Source: Tetracentron sinense (Eukaryota > Streptophyta > Magnoliopsida > Trochodendrales > Trochodendraceae). Taken from it: a stretch of DNA of 64,000 nt. The first letter of the stretch is position 1. The number at the start of each line of letters is the position of its first letter. Shown piece after piece: positions 36,481 through 49,450 of this stretch. The stretch is from contig CM026570.1 in assembly GCA_015143295.1 (NCBI GenBank), forward strand, positions 2,690,047-2,754,046. The letters run 5' to 3'. A program made the translations under genes and the position numbers. Under the pieces are notes generated by a model. The model had not been told where the DNA came from, made no database searches, and saw only the letters and a list, made by a program, of their open reading frames with translations.

Positions 36481-36834
36481 TAAACATATATAACCATTTT
36501 CGTTATAGCAAGGAAGAGGTTGCCTGCTTCCCCACTCATTGTGGGACACATTCTCTCCTCTCATTCCTCTGCTTCGCATGCAAGCCCACACAAAAGAAAA
36601 GAGAATTAATTTAAAGAGAACAAGACTTTACGGTAAGACTGAACTTTGTAAACTTCTTTCTTCTTCTGCAGATATCTTATGTTATCCCTACTTTGTAAAT
36701 CACATGACACAAAATTCACCAATGGCCTCTATTATATATATATAATCATCCCTTTTTTTTTGTTAGGGTTAAAATGAGCAGCAAGACCTTACCCTGTCAA
36801 CAATTGATGCACAACAGATATCTTTCTTGCAGAT

Positions 36835-39800
36835 TCATTCCCCACTGAATCCCTCTGCAATCGAATCCACAGGTAATGACCCCAAAGGAATGGACGACTC
36901 CACCTCTTCAAATGATGCACTAACATAGTCCTCCTCGTCTCCCTCACCATAAAGGTCATCTTCATCATAATCATCACCGTCCACTTCTGAACTACTTGCA
37001 CCATCCCCACTTGACAAGATTAATGCTGGATATGAATGTTCTGTGGCCTGTGACATTCCCTCAAATTCCTCGACCTTCTCTAGGAGAGCATCAGGACCAA
37101 GCTCAATCTCATCCAGCAACAATGCCTTGCTTGACCCTATTGCACGCTTCCACAGGGCCATCACTCTTGGGCTAGTGATCACTGTATTAGTGACAGGTCT
37201 ATGCCGCTCATCACCGGACATGCCTGGAAAACTCATTCAAGCAGCAATAAAGCATCACGATACAGCATTACCATTTACCAGACCATGAAGTGGCAGATAA
37301 CATATTGTGGCATGCAAGAAAAATAGAAGAAATGGCCAAGAAGTTCAACAAGGGTTATTTGTGCTGAGTGGTATACAAGTCACAAAGGCAAGTAGAGGTA
37401 TATGCCATTAGATGCATCTCTCCGAGAGATCTCGTAGGCCAAAAATTAACCCAACTTGATGACCCTAACCATACATCACAGGATTTTCTAGACTAAAAAT
37501 ATTTGGAAGATTTGGAAGGTTAGGACCATGATATTGGGTCATTCATTTTCAAATGAGATCTCCTCAATGGATCCCATGCTCAGCATATCTGTCATGTGCC
37601 CTAGGATGCCATTAGCAGGCCATGCTTACAGCATTTCCTCTACTTATCTTGCAAAATAACCACCTGCAGAGATCAATTAGTGGTTTTTTCGGAATCAAGT
37701 TGCCTAATTGGTCCTGGTTCTTGGGATGGTAACTAGGTCTTACCATCCTTTAATCTTTGCATAAGATCATCTGACGATGGAGATAATGCATTGTCGGAGA
37801 CTGATGGATCTTTCACATTACCGTGCTCTGGAATTTCAATTTATCAGTTTACACTGTTAGTTCCAATGCAAATTGATACAAAGTAACTTATCCCGTTATT
37901 CTCTCTAGTGCTGTAATGCATACCTGAACTATCCAAACCAGATGCAATGCCATTGCCAGAGGGATGAATGTTTGAAACAAATGGAGCTTCTGGATACATG
38001 GATTTCCAATCATCGCCCCTCCAAATTAATATTTGCTCATCATCGAAAGACAGTAGAACACAAGGAACCAATTCCTGTCAACCAACAAATAGGAAGTGAA
38101 CAACAAAACAATTCACTACTGGACAACTAGAAATCAGTTCCAATAACCTGCATATCAGTTATATCATCCCCACTAAACAAAATACCATTTTTTGTCCATA
38201 TCAAAAGCCAACAAACATCTTTAGTACCACAGAGATCCATCCACCTGGAAGGTATTGTCTAATCTCAACCAATGCCACGTGCAAACTTTGAAGTACATAA
38301 TCCATTGAATGGTGGTCAATATACTATACCCTGCACATGACTGGAGAACTACCTAACCTATTACTGCTCATTTCACCTAGGAATAATTATTTCAGGGGCT
38401 TATTAAGATATTCCAGATCTTCTGCAAATGAACCCTTACAGAGATACACACTACTTCCTTTTGGGCTGTGGAATCTGGCCATTACATCTGTCATGTACTC
38501 AAGGATAAGATGACGGACTGACGAAGCCATCAAAATCAAGAGCACCAAAGTCAATGATGGAAGCTAAGGATTTTTTTAAACATCTAATTTTAATTACCTA
38601 CTTACAAGTTACAACCAGTGTTTTCATGACCAAACCGGAGGTCAAATTGGTTGGGTCTTCGGTTCCCAATTAGACCTGTTCAACCGGTCCGGTTGAACCG
38701 TGGCCTTTATCTTTAAACATATATTTTTTTTCTTTTTTTTGGCCGGTTCTTATGGTTTTCCCAGTTTTTCCGATCATATCATCGTTTCTCTGGTTGAACC
38801 AGCCGGTTCTTCTGGTTTTTGGTTTTAAGGCAGTTTTTAAAAGAGCCCAGTCTGGGTGGTTTTAGGGACCAGTTCACTAGCCAGTTCCGGGTTTTACCGG
38901 TTCAACTGGCCAGTCTGGTCCAGTTTTCAAAACACTGCTTACAACCTATGATTTCACATCTAGGAGGAAGGTCTACCAACTCCCAAGTATGATTAGTTTG
39001 ATTCAAACTCATAATGCCGCATATGGAGAAGAAAGAGCTTCCTTATAGTTTAAGGGACCATCTTCAACTCCAAAGATAGCCTTTTTTCTCTTACTACATC
39101 TATGTTCTTCAAATTAATCTTCTTCCAAATTTTAACAGTGACTACTGGTAGTAATATCAGATTGCACTATCATATTTTATTTCTTATATGAATCTTCAAA
39201 AGAAAGATGTTAAAAAAATTTGCATCTCGAGCTTCTACATTTGTATTAGGTTCCAGCGAATTTTTATCTACTTCTAGAACCAGATACCTATAGACAGCAC
39301 TGTTCTCAGAATAACCTATGAATCAGAAGTTTTAGGTGCTAAAATATTTCCATAATATGCGGTAAACATACTCCAGCTAGCTAACCCTATAATTTCAGGG
39401 ATTTAAAATAAAGGTCTAGGTTCTCCTCAACTCCTAAGGAGTTTTACCAATTTCTTATGTGTAACCTTATTAAGTATTCAACATGCAGAGAGAATAGATT
39501 CCCCCAAGTTTGATGATATTCCTTAACTACCTAACAGTTGCATTCATTTTCTCCTTTAAAGGTTGGTCTTTCCTTTTAACAATTCCATTTCTTTTTTACG
39601 TGTATATGGTGTAGTGATTTCATTTTCTATTCTATGTTGTTTATGAAATTCCCTAAATAGGTAGCAATCTTATTCCCCAACTCTATCTGATTTAAGCCTT
39701 CATTGATCTTTTTAACTGACTGCTTTAGTTTGGTAGTGGCCCTCCTGCCACATCACACAAGGGGAAGGTCCATCAATTCATTGGGAGTTCCCCTATCTTC

Positions 39801-39938
39801 TTAACTTATATAATTTAGTATATAAACTAATACTTTTTTTATTTGCATGTATAAACACTTCATGAAGGCGATGTAAAATTTCTTACCACCTCTAGTCATA
39901 GTGATCTTTAGGTTTCCTTAATCACTGTGGATTAAGCC

Positions 39939-39978
<40 letters not shown>

Positions 39979-42900
39979 CCTCCCTCCCTCCCTCCCTCCC
40001 TCTCCACACACACAATAAATTCTACCTATGAACTAGCTTGAACCTGCTCAGTTTGAATCAAATATGGTGTGGGATGAGGCTGATCTACATTCTGAATGCT
40101 CTGTCTGATGACTTATTTGACTTTAACTGTTCATGAGACCATGCTACTAATATATGCGAAGCTTTGAAAAAGAAGAACCTGTCTGAACTCTGAAGATGCT
40201 GGAAATAAAAAGCATGCAGTAAGGGTGATTCTCAGATTTTAAGATGACTGATGAGAGATCAGTAATCAATCAGGTTCATGATTAACAATGAAATAATGGG
40301 TAAGGGAATGAAAACAAAAGAAGCATTTAATGTGGGTGCTCTAATTGAGAAGCTGCTGCTTTCATGAAAGAAGTAAAAGAGCTCCCAGAAATACAAGAGG
40401 ACATGTCTCTTGGAAACATAGCAATCCGTTTTTGGATTGATGTACCAGGGACGAATAGAGTAGACATAGGCCAATGCATCAGTCAAAAAATTAGAGTGAT
40501 ACTTGATTTTTCAGACATAGAATATTAGATATCTGAAACAAGCATTCAAACAGTTTCAGATCAGTCCAGGCAGAAGCAATATTCAACTTTTCAAGAATAA
40601 TCAGTAATTTTTGCTGAATGGGTTTCATTGAAGGGTTCCACTTTTGACTGTATTGGCAAAGAGTTTCTAGGGTTTATCATGTTCAGGAAATCAACTTTAA
40701 GATTGTTGGATATGAGAATAGATGGATGCAACCAATGAATGGAGAATAGGAGTAATAGAAGTCATGAGGAGACTTATCAATCTGAGTCAAAGGCATGGCA
40801 AAAGACTACTGTCCTTCACCACCTCTTGGATGGTGTCCTTGGTGGAGTAGGGTGATGACTGCTGCCCTCCAGAAGATTAAAGTCTCTCTCCGACTAGTGT
40901 GAAACGGTCTAATATGCAATCCCAACTCCGAAAAAAAACAAAAATTGCAAAGAAGATCAAGAGAGGAGAAAGACCGTATTCTGTATGTGCAGAAGCCTGA
41001 TGCGAGGTCTTTATATTAAGGTCTTGCACTTGGTTGCAAATAGGTCTATTAAAACCCATTAGCACATGACATGACACCCCACGGCTAACCAGCAAGCTCA
41101 GGAGTTATTGTGTACCAAAACACAGTTAAATTAAACATGGAACATATCCAGAGATAAGGATGGAGAAGTTCGGCTGTCCAGCAATATTAGTATAGAAACT
41201 AATGAGGGTTGATATTATTTTCCTACTAATGTTCACAAAAGATCTCAAAGACTAGCGTTAAAACTCTTAACAAAGATATGCATAAGTCCGGTTAGCTTTC
41301 TATGCGCAAAAAGAGTTAGAAGATCGTAAAAAGCTACACAAACCTTAAGCTTGGCACCTATCTTTTTATAATCGCTTGCATGCATCCCTTGGCAGTCAAT
41401 CTTCACCAATGGACTTCCTTCGAAAGCATCCTTCACATCTTTTACGAGGTTAATGTACACTCCATTTTTCGCTGCATTGTTAAATAAGAGATCGGTCAAC
41501 TAACTTAAACTCTACATAAAATTCATAGAATATGAGTCTTAGAGAGGCAAGATATATAGGTCCAATCTCAGCTACAAGTAAAGGTCAAGAACAAGATGAA
41601 TTTGAAGATTAGGTCGATATATATTATATATGTCCTTATTAAGAAGTCAATAATAATGCACCAAATCCATGAATAAATTTGATAAATAGACATATAAATA
41701 AGTGTTGGAGGCACATCACAGAATGTAAGACCCAATATAACCCCAAGAGAAATTGATGAGGCCGACTGCCTCTCAAGACTTGTATGTCTAAGCAATTCAT
41801 CATTCGAAGCATGACATGCCAAGGGTCATTGGGTGAACCACGATTCACAAATAATTAAGACCTAAGTATTGGACTACCAAAACCTAAATGGTGTACTTAA
41901 TTTATTTTGAAGCATAAGATAACAGAAGATGATGTCTGTTCAGTATGTAAGCCTGATGCAATGCCAGCAACAATCCAGGTTCAATATGTATTGTTGAGGT
42001 GCAAGCTAGAATCAAGCCGAACCCATTTTCCAAACTGTTGGCTCCCTTTATTAGCAAATGAAGTGATTTGTCCACTTGATTCAATATTTTTTTCATCATA
42101 AATAACACATAACTGCAGAGTTCATATGAAAATACCATATTTGCAGGTGGAAATATGTTTTATACTGTATCACTTATTTATTTATTTACTTTTCACCGAT
42201 AAAACAAGATCAGAATATATTAATGACGGAAAAAGAGTACAGATGCGAAGCCATGGGATCACAATTCACAACAAGATGAGCCCAGAAATTCGCTATAGCA
42301 AAATCAGAAAATCAATTCTACAATATGCCAGGAGATTACAAAAGAATGTACAAGCATGCTACATCAAACCCCTTTCAAATAGAATACTAGTGTAACGGCA
42401 TCTGGCCAAACTTATAGCAAACTCCGGCAAGGAAAGTGGACACTCCCTCAAACACCCTAGAGTTCCTTTCCTTCCAAAGTAACCAAGCTACTGCTGATGA
42501 AAGTAGTGCCTCATCATCCAGGGGCGGAGCCAAATTTTTAGTAGTTCCTTCATGTTTGATATGAAATAGTGGGCCTCACAAATTTTTTTAATTCTTTTTA
42601 GTGTACTTGCTCCCCACCCCAAAAAAAAATTTTTTTTGTCTATTATTATATAGTGGCCTCCCAATTTTTTTGCCATATATATAGTGGGCCCTCTAATGGA
42701 GTCCGGTTATGCCCTTTAGGTCGCCACATGTCCCTATTGACACCCCTTAACTATGGTTAATATTCACCCACTCTTAGGGTTCACCTACTTATCCTTGGTT
42801 TTAGAAAAAAGTATCAAAACATTTTAACCTTAGGAGTTAGTGAATTTTAACTAAGGTGAGAAAAAAAAATTGATATTTTTTTTAAAAACCAAAGATAGAT

Positions 42901-45900
42901 GGGTAAATCTTAACCACAATTTAAGGATATCAATAGGGATACGTGGCGACCTCAAGGACATTACCGGGAAAAAATTCTCAAAATAAAAAAATTACCCTTA
43001 AAAAAATATAATTTCTCGGGGGCTATGCCTCCGAACCCCCAAGTTCCATACCTTCAAATCCATCAGTTTTTTTATGCGTATATTTCAGCCTCCCCAATGA
43101 AAAATTCCTGGCTCCAACCTTGCCATCATCTATACACCCTACCCCCACTCCCAATGGTATTGAAAGCCAACAAGATAAGAAGTATGGTAAGGAACGGACA
43201 AAGATCTACTTGATCCCCAGACAAGATAAGAAATAGTTTCAAACCTTAGAAACAAAATAACAATGTAGTAGAAGGTGACAACCGACTCCTCTTGACTCCA
43301 GGCACATGAAATAGCCATCCGCCTCAATATGGGACACCAAACTCTAGACTTTGCTATGTATTTAACACACAACTCAACAAAAGCATTCCTATCCTCTGCT
43401 AAAGACGAAAGAAACCTAAAGTCATTCCCAAGTTTGGTGTTCCCACACCATCTATCCAGCCAAAGTCTCACATCATTCCCTCTGCCCACCAAACATGTTT
43501 CGAGAAGTCCACCCACCCGACCATGATGCCCCTCCACAACCCAAATCCATGGGAACCTCTGACCTCTTTGGGTTCCCAGCCTAAAACATCTACGTATTTT
43601 AGTGAGATCACTCATCTCCAAAAGCAGTCTTTTTCAATTTCCAACCGCCAAAACCTAATGGGGCCTTATGCTTTGTTCACCCGGCCATGTTTAGGCTGTC
43701 CTCAATTTGCAGATGCTTAAGTTCTGTATGCATAAGAAATATCTCCAATCTAGTTATTTGCTCAATATCTCATCTCCCTAACCCAGAATGAAATAGACCC
43801 AGACAAGACAGAGTTATGTTGATTTCATCCAGAGTAAAAACAACCCTTATTACAACAAAGAAGATCATATGCAAGAAGAAATCTAGGGGTATCAATTGGC
43901 CAGGCTTGCATTTTTGTAATTTTTTAATAAGACCAGCCTCGAGCTCAGCCTGTGTACAAGAGATTTTTGTGGCCCAAATTTGGCCTGTTCAGTGGACACC
44001 CCTAAGGAAATCTTGAGAGAAACGAGTCACCTATGTTTACCTAGTTTGCAAATTGGCAGCAGAGTTTTTCCTTTCATCCGCATGTCATCTGCTTCTAATT
44101 TTGTCAGTCCTTCTGGAGCTTCCTGGATAAGCTTTGGGTAAACCGGAGTAGCTGGCTTCCAGAGCATTGTTGGGTACTGTGGACGGGTACGATAGTTGTA
44201 GTTTCTGCCACGAAAAAGATATACAACACCACCAACTCGATGAATGATCTTGCCCCCAGTTTTTTCCTGTCATTATGATTAACACTTAGGGCAAAACAAA
44301 CAAGATTATTGTCAAGGCTTTTATGGTAATCTTATGTGCATGTAGAATATATTTTGCATTTTAATATCAGCATGATCAATGCATTATCTAGTATCAACTA
44401 CATAGCCAAGACTTGAAACAGCGAAAGAACAGACAAGGGATTGAAATTATGTTTTATGGTATGGAAGCAGTAGTTTCTTAAAAGCAGTACTCCTTTGAAC
44501 TTATTGCTGGGGCAGTCAAATAGTTCATGTTAGACTTCGACACTTTGGAAATCATATGTTAAGACTTAAAAAAGAAATGTTGCAATTGGATGAAGTCAAA
44601 CAAGTCATCTTAATACAGAAGTTCATCCCCAACAAAAAAAATACGGAAGTTCATAAACAAAGTGAAGGGCCATCTAAAGATTCTAAACAAAGAAAAATAT
44701 GAATATGACAATACAAGATGACAAAGAAGTATTGGGAAATAGAAGTGGTAGTAAGTATTACGTTTATACCATTATCATTATGTGTCAGATATACAATGAA
44801 CTAAGTATATAATGTATTGTAGCCACACACTGTCTTTCCCTATAAGACATAGAAATGGTCGATAGTAATTATATAAGACAACATTTCATTCTAGATCTAC
44901 TTGCATTTATTGGGCATATGTTACAAAATTAAGGTTTTTATTAATATTGTTGAAAGTTCCAACATAAATTCAAATAAAAGATATTACGGAAAGTTTGGAA
45001 GTTCAGATTGCTCATATTATTGTAAGTAATTTACTAGTCCTCACAAAACTATGTCATTGCGCACTTTGCGCTTGCATTGCTGGTCCAAAACCGAGATAAA
45101 GGAGGATGGAAATCATGGAATACAAGTCTTGCCAAATGCTATGACATGAATCCTGAATTTGGGAAAAGGCATTGATGATGATGATGATGATGATACTAGT
45201 CCAAATAAATATAAAACTCAGAAATATGAAAATAAACTAACAAATATATGTAATCTCATCAAGAGCATCAAGTTTGAATTAAAAGCAATGGTTCATACAA
45301 TTAAGAACAGTTTCCTCAAGTGGCACACTAGAGGAAAGAGAAATTTCATAAAAAAAATCACTCAACATTCTGAAAAAACAGGAAGACGTTTACAGTTCAA
45401 GAATTCAACTTAAATGATGAAAATGACAACCTCAATATGATGGCAAACATTATCCATATCAACAGTCGGAACACCTCGGCATCGAACTTTACAAATCCGT
45501 TGACGCTTCCAATGTGCATGAACCAACTCCAACATATTATGGGTTAATCCATCTCTTCCTACAAAATTGGTGTAAAGTCAAATGAGTACAATTCACAGGA
45601 GAATTAACTAATTCATCAAAAACTAGTACCCAATATATCCAGATTACATCAGAAAATCACTAAATTTTAAGTCAAAAACACCAAGAACCTTACCGAGATT
45701 CACCTGGCGATTATGAGACAAGTGGGGCTTAACAAGCATTCGAATTTCCGCTTTCGTTAAAGGCTCTCCAAGTATCTCCTGCCTGGATCTCCCTTCCTTG
45801 GGAAACCTTCCAAGCGGAAATGGCCCCGGCATCTCCACATGCTTCACGCCCTTTGATCCTGGAGGGGGTGGATTAAACGAATCAAACAACGGAATATTCT

Positions 45901-46354
45901 TCTTCGATTTTTTCAACGGAGCCTTTCCCGTCCACGGCCTCGGCATTGTTGGAGGAGCAAATGGTAGAAACGCCGGTTCACGAATCCCTAATGGCTTAAC
46001 CTTGGGCGTCTCCGAGTAGCTGAATTGGAACTCGAACGGAGCTCCAGGAAGGAGATACGAAACTCCGGATTCTCCGATGACGACGGAGCGATCACCATCC
46101 GATGAAATTACTCCGTCAGAGACCGGTTTGTAGTATTTTGTTCGGCGATGAACGGATTTAAAAGCGGGGGTTTTGGATTTATCATGAGGTTTTTCGGATT
46201 GTGGAGGGACTTTTAGGGATTTTTGGGATTTCGGATATTTAGGGATTGGGATGGGTGGTGAGGGAGGTTTTGAAGTATGGGGATCGTTAATTCGAGGGTT
46301 TGAAGGAGGTGAGGAGAAAAGATTAAGGCCTGGAAGGGTTGCAAAAATCGCCAT
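36835..46354 (-). CDS. CAF2: CRS2-associated factor, chloroplast group II intron splicing (CAF2-like)
   Basis: Seven exons on the minus strand: 46354-45694, 45558-45431, 44266-44041, 41471-41344, 38074-37924, 37827-37744 and 37223-36835. They total 1767 nt, or 588 residues, with all phases consistent. The N-terminus is Pro/Ser/Lys-rich, as expected for a chloroplast transit peptide plus linker. CRM domain 1 runs about residues 196-290 ([48 protein letters not shown]). CRM domain 2 runs about 318-410 ([39 protein letters not shown]). A strongly acidic segment ([19 protein letters not shown]) precedes the C-terminus. Family knowledge: CAF1 and CAF2 bind CRS2 and splice different subsets of plastid group II introns. 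The length fits CAF2 better than the longer CAF1, but this is a judgement. Introns 3 and 4 are 2.6 and 3.3 kb and hold transposons. A hAT element lies just upstream of the start. Confidence 0.93.
38616..38937. mobile_element. hAT-like MITE in CAF intron 4
   Basis: CAGTGTTTTCATG at the left and CAAAACACTG at the right, flanked by GTTACAAC and CTTACAAC (8 bp, 7/8). The body is rich in AACCGG words. It is related to the element at 46503-46758. Confidence 0.85.
39943..40011. repeat. (CT)n(CCCT)n microsatellite in CAF intron 4
   Basis: About 16 CT units, then about 6 CCCT-type units, then a short (CA)n. Confidence 0.95.
42519..43122. mobile_element. hAT-like element inserted in the LINE
   Basis: Termini CAGGGGCGGAGCCA and TGGCTCCAACCTTG, with 8-bp flanks TCATCATC and CCATCATC (7/8). 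No transposase. It contains the foldback MITE at 42703-42967. Confidence 0.78.
42703..42967. mobile_element. Divergent foldback MITE inside the hAT element
   Basis: CCGGTTATGCCCTTTAGGTCGCC is mirrored imperfectly by GGCGACCTCAAGGACATTACCGG. It shares CACCCCTTAAC.ATGGTTAA and CACCCACTCTTAGGGTTCACC-type words with 15044-15395, so it is the same family but older. Confidence 0.75.
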
Positions 46355-46502
46355 TAACGAGCTCTCTTAAATTCGGGTAAAATGAAAGCAAATGCATGTA
46401 CTTTGAGAGTTATTTTCAGTTTTCTGGTTTTTCCTGTTGCTGCAGAGTGATAAGAGTAGACTTAAGACTTGAGAGATAGATAGAGAGCGTGTGTGTGTTG
46501 TG

Positions 46503-46758
46503 CACTGTTTTCATAGCTGGACCGGTTGTCGAACCGCTGAGTGGCCGGTTTCCGGTTTAACCGGTTCGATCGTACCCTTTTTTATTAAAAAAGTATTTTT
46601 TCCTATTTTTATATTGTTCTGGCGTGGTCAATTGGCCGGTTCTGGCGTGGTCAATTGGCCGGTTCTTAAAGTGATCTAATTTGGGGGTTTTGGAAACCGG
46701 TGAGGGGATCGGTTCCGATTTTTGTGTTTCGACCGCTGGTCCAATTTGGATAACACTG
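46503..46758. mobile_element. hAT-like MITE upstream of the CAF gene
   Basis: Perfect 8-bp TSD GTGTTGTG (46495-46502 and 46759-46766). Termini are CACTGTTTTCATAGC and GGATAACACTG. The body is AACCGG-rich and contains a direct duplication of TTCTGGCGTGGTCAATTGGC. It starts 149 bp upstream of the CAF start codon, so it is in the promoter or 5' UTR region. Confidence 0.88.
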
Positions 46759-46766
46759 GTGTTGTG

Positions 46767-47824
46767 CATGCCCTGCAAGGCGTGCGGGATGCAGGAGATA
46801 TTTGAGGGTGTTTTCTTGTTATCAGAAAGAAGAAAGAAAATCCGCTCCTAGCTGGTTAAATGCTTTAACCTTAGGAATTAGTGATTATTAACTACATTTA
46901 AAGAAGTTAAAAAAGGGGAACGTGATGGGAAAGAATTAGTATACTCCCAAATCCTAACTATTTATTTCAATTATTAAACGGGTAGGATTAGAACTGATGT
47001 AAATAAGACAAAATAAGCTAATTCAAATCCTAACCTCCGGTGGTTTTTATAAACTGTTTGGATTATGAAGTATATTTGGGAGTACTCATGACCGGCTCAA
47101 CAGGAAAATTGGGGGGAGGGGGGACTAGACACCCTCTTTGCTTCAACTTTCGAGGAGAATATATATATATATGGTAAAATCCAACAATTAAGGTTCTCTA
47201 CTAAAGATTCTCAAAGCCTTAGGGTTAATATGTTTAATTTTGATTTTTTAAAAAAAATTGATTAACAATTTTAGGGTGTTGCTTCGAGCACACCGATGTT
47301 TATTGACTGGATACCAAATATATAACTTAGTAACTATACACCATTAAAATGTAACAAATTCTGCGAGCACACCAAGAGGTAAAAGAAAATACATATAAAT
47401 TTTCTAATTATACATCATTCTAAACTTAAGACCATAAAATATAATAAATATGCTTACCCTTTTGGTGGACCCAAACCCAATTGAAGGTCTAATAAATTTT
47501 TTTTGGTAAACTCAATCATACCACAAGGCAAGGTCTAATAACTTAGTATCAAATAAATTATACTCAATTCACTTATATATTGCACCCTTATTTTGTGTGG
47601 GTTAAAGAAGCCAACTGACATTTGCTTAGTTTTGATCTGGGTATGACTTTATCTTAGATATTATGGGAAACTCAACATTAAAAATGGTGTGGAGGAAATT
47701 AAACTATTTGAAAAATGATAAGTAAAATGTTTATCTCAAATAAAGAGCATGGAATAGCTGTTTATTACTTATAAGATATCTCAAACTCTACTAGAATTGA
47801 AATAAGGCGACAAAAAGATACAAA
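46767..47824. other. Intergenic AT-rich stretch
   Basis: 46840-46930 shares CTTTAACCTTAGGAATTAGTG-type words with the foldback family near 42820. No gene or other delimited element was seen. Confidence 0.45.
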
Positions 47825-49079
47825 TCTATACTATATACTAAAGAAATAAAATACCTACGTGCCACCCTTCTTTAGTCACTATTTTTCTTTTCTTTAGCCA
47901 AGTCATCACTCATTTATATCACATTCTTCTTTCTCTCTCTCCTTTCAAACGGGACACACTTCAAAGAGGTCTCAAACACAACACTTCCCCAGCACGTCAG
48001 TCGCTTAATAGTTAAACCTTTCATCCCCAACAAAGTGAATTCCCAAAGACTTCTTTCATCTCCCAACCAAATTCCACAATAAATATAAATGAGCAATGAT
48101 AGGTATACCCATTAAATCCATTTAGAAACCTAAGGTTGACCTCATTGGTCCAGCCCCCTCTCCCCTCCCCTCCCCCTCCTCTTAAATACTCACCACGTTA
48201 ACTATTTCCCAATATAAATCTATCTCACATCACCTCATTTATCTCATTCAATAAAGAGCACACTCCCAAGTCCCATTATATACCTCTCCCAACAATGTTT
48301 CTCTCTCATGCACTTCTCCCTTTCATCTCCCTCATTGTTTCAAATAGCCTTTTTATCTATCTATGAAAACATTTTCACCCTCACACATCATTAATCTCTC
48401 CAGACCACAGCAAACCGTCTCTTCTCAACCACCCACATTGTCTCTAAGAATCCTTTATCCGCTCTCTCGATTCCTCATCTCATATATATTTGATTGATCT
48501 ACAGTCGACTTCAAGAGTGTTTCTAAGCATGGATCGAGTTGGTTTTTACCGGCACCATACGTCGTCTTTGTCCCCTCTCATTAAGCAAAGCAAGAGAGAG
48601 GCTGCTACAATTGTCATAATGAATAATGCGGGAATGTAGCGGAGAAGCTTGATGTTACTCTAGGCGAGGCCGAAGATACAATCGGTCTAGGAAAAGTGTT
48701 CAAAGCATTGGGGCATGCCGTATATGGCCGTAGATGAGGGGCTGGACACACAAGTTGCAGGCATCTTGAAAGTAGCTGAAAGTTCAGTATGATGATGTGC
48801 ATAATGAAGATAGATACGGCAAGCTTGAGTTATGCTTACACATTCAAAAAGTATGTTTTCTTTATTTCCAACCGGGTTAGACCATGCATGTGTGGTCCTT
48901 CATCCTATATCAGATGGATGACCGGTGATATAATTCTAACATAAATGATGTTCATTTGATTAATTTTATGATTCAGACTAACATTATATTTATACTTTTA
49001 TTTTATTATATTTTATAAATATTATTTTCAATTTAATGTTATGTCTTCTTAACCCGTGCATGGCACGGGTCTTTACTAG
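47825..49079 (+). mobile_element. Non-autonomous Helitron, 1255 bp
   Basis: Starts TCTATACTATATACTAAAG after an A and ends with the hairpin CCCGTGCATGGCACGGG (49053-49069) followed by TCTTTACTAG, then T. Both ends fit Helitron rules (TC start, CTRR end, insertion between A and T). No RepHel is encoded. Its middle includes a short ATG-initiated stretch (48530-48640, starting MDRVGFYRHHTSSLSPL) that may be captured host sequence but was not identified. Confidence 0.88.
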
Positions 49080-49273
49080 TAAAGAAAAAAAGAATTAGTT
49101 TGATAAGCTTAAAGCAGGTGCGTCAACAACCGTTCTCTCGCGCCAGCTTCCAAACTATGAGAGCAATTACTAGAGTATAGGGACAAGCGTCATCAGCTGC
49201 GAAAGGACATTAACCACGTTAGTTAGAATACCATAAAATTTCTTGAGAGAGAGAGAGAGATATTATAGAGTGT

Positions 49274-49450
49274 TTAGCACCTACTTGGATGAGGGTAAAC
49301 GGTGAAACTAGTGCCACTAAAATCGCAATCCCAGGAGTTCTTCCCTGCGGCGTTGTAATAGAGATTCATGGCGACCGAAGCGCGAGAGAATAGTTCGTTA
49401 GGGTTGTAACAGACGCCGCTCTCCGCAAAGCGGCTACAGTCAACTCCGGG
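49274..49450 (-). pseudogene. X8/CBM43-domain remnant
   Basis: On the minus strand one frame reads GVDCSRFAESGVCYNPNELF, then MNLYYNAAGKNSWDCDFSG and ends PHPSRC with a stop at 49274. This matches the second half of plant X8 (carbohydrate-binding family 43) domains, with four of the expected cysteines. In the same frame, stops lie just upstream (TGA twice within 20 nt before GVDC), and no N-terminal half was found. It is therefore either a decayed copy or the last exon of a gene whose structure could not be resolved. It lies 195 bp beyond the Helitron. Confidence 0.6.

Larger units (their letters stand above)
42387..43640 (-). mobile_element. LINE fragment (C-terminal zf-RVT region) in CAF intron 3
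   Basis: On the minus strand, 43621-43206 encodes [20 protein letters not shown] and [12 protein letters not shown]. 42510-42387 encodes [17 protein letters not shown] followed by a stop. Together they are the typical end of a plant non-LTR retrotransposon ORF2 (reverse-transcriptase zinc-binding region and W.ERN.R.F motif). The two halves are separated by a hAT insertion at 42519-43122. Frameshifts and 5' truncation make it dead. Confidence 0.8.

Noticed and set aside
45172-45195. (GAT)n run read as an Asp-rich peptide
   Set aside because: A trinucleotide repeat in a CAF intron; the surrounding frame has no coding support.
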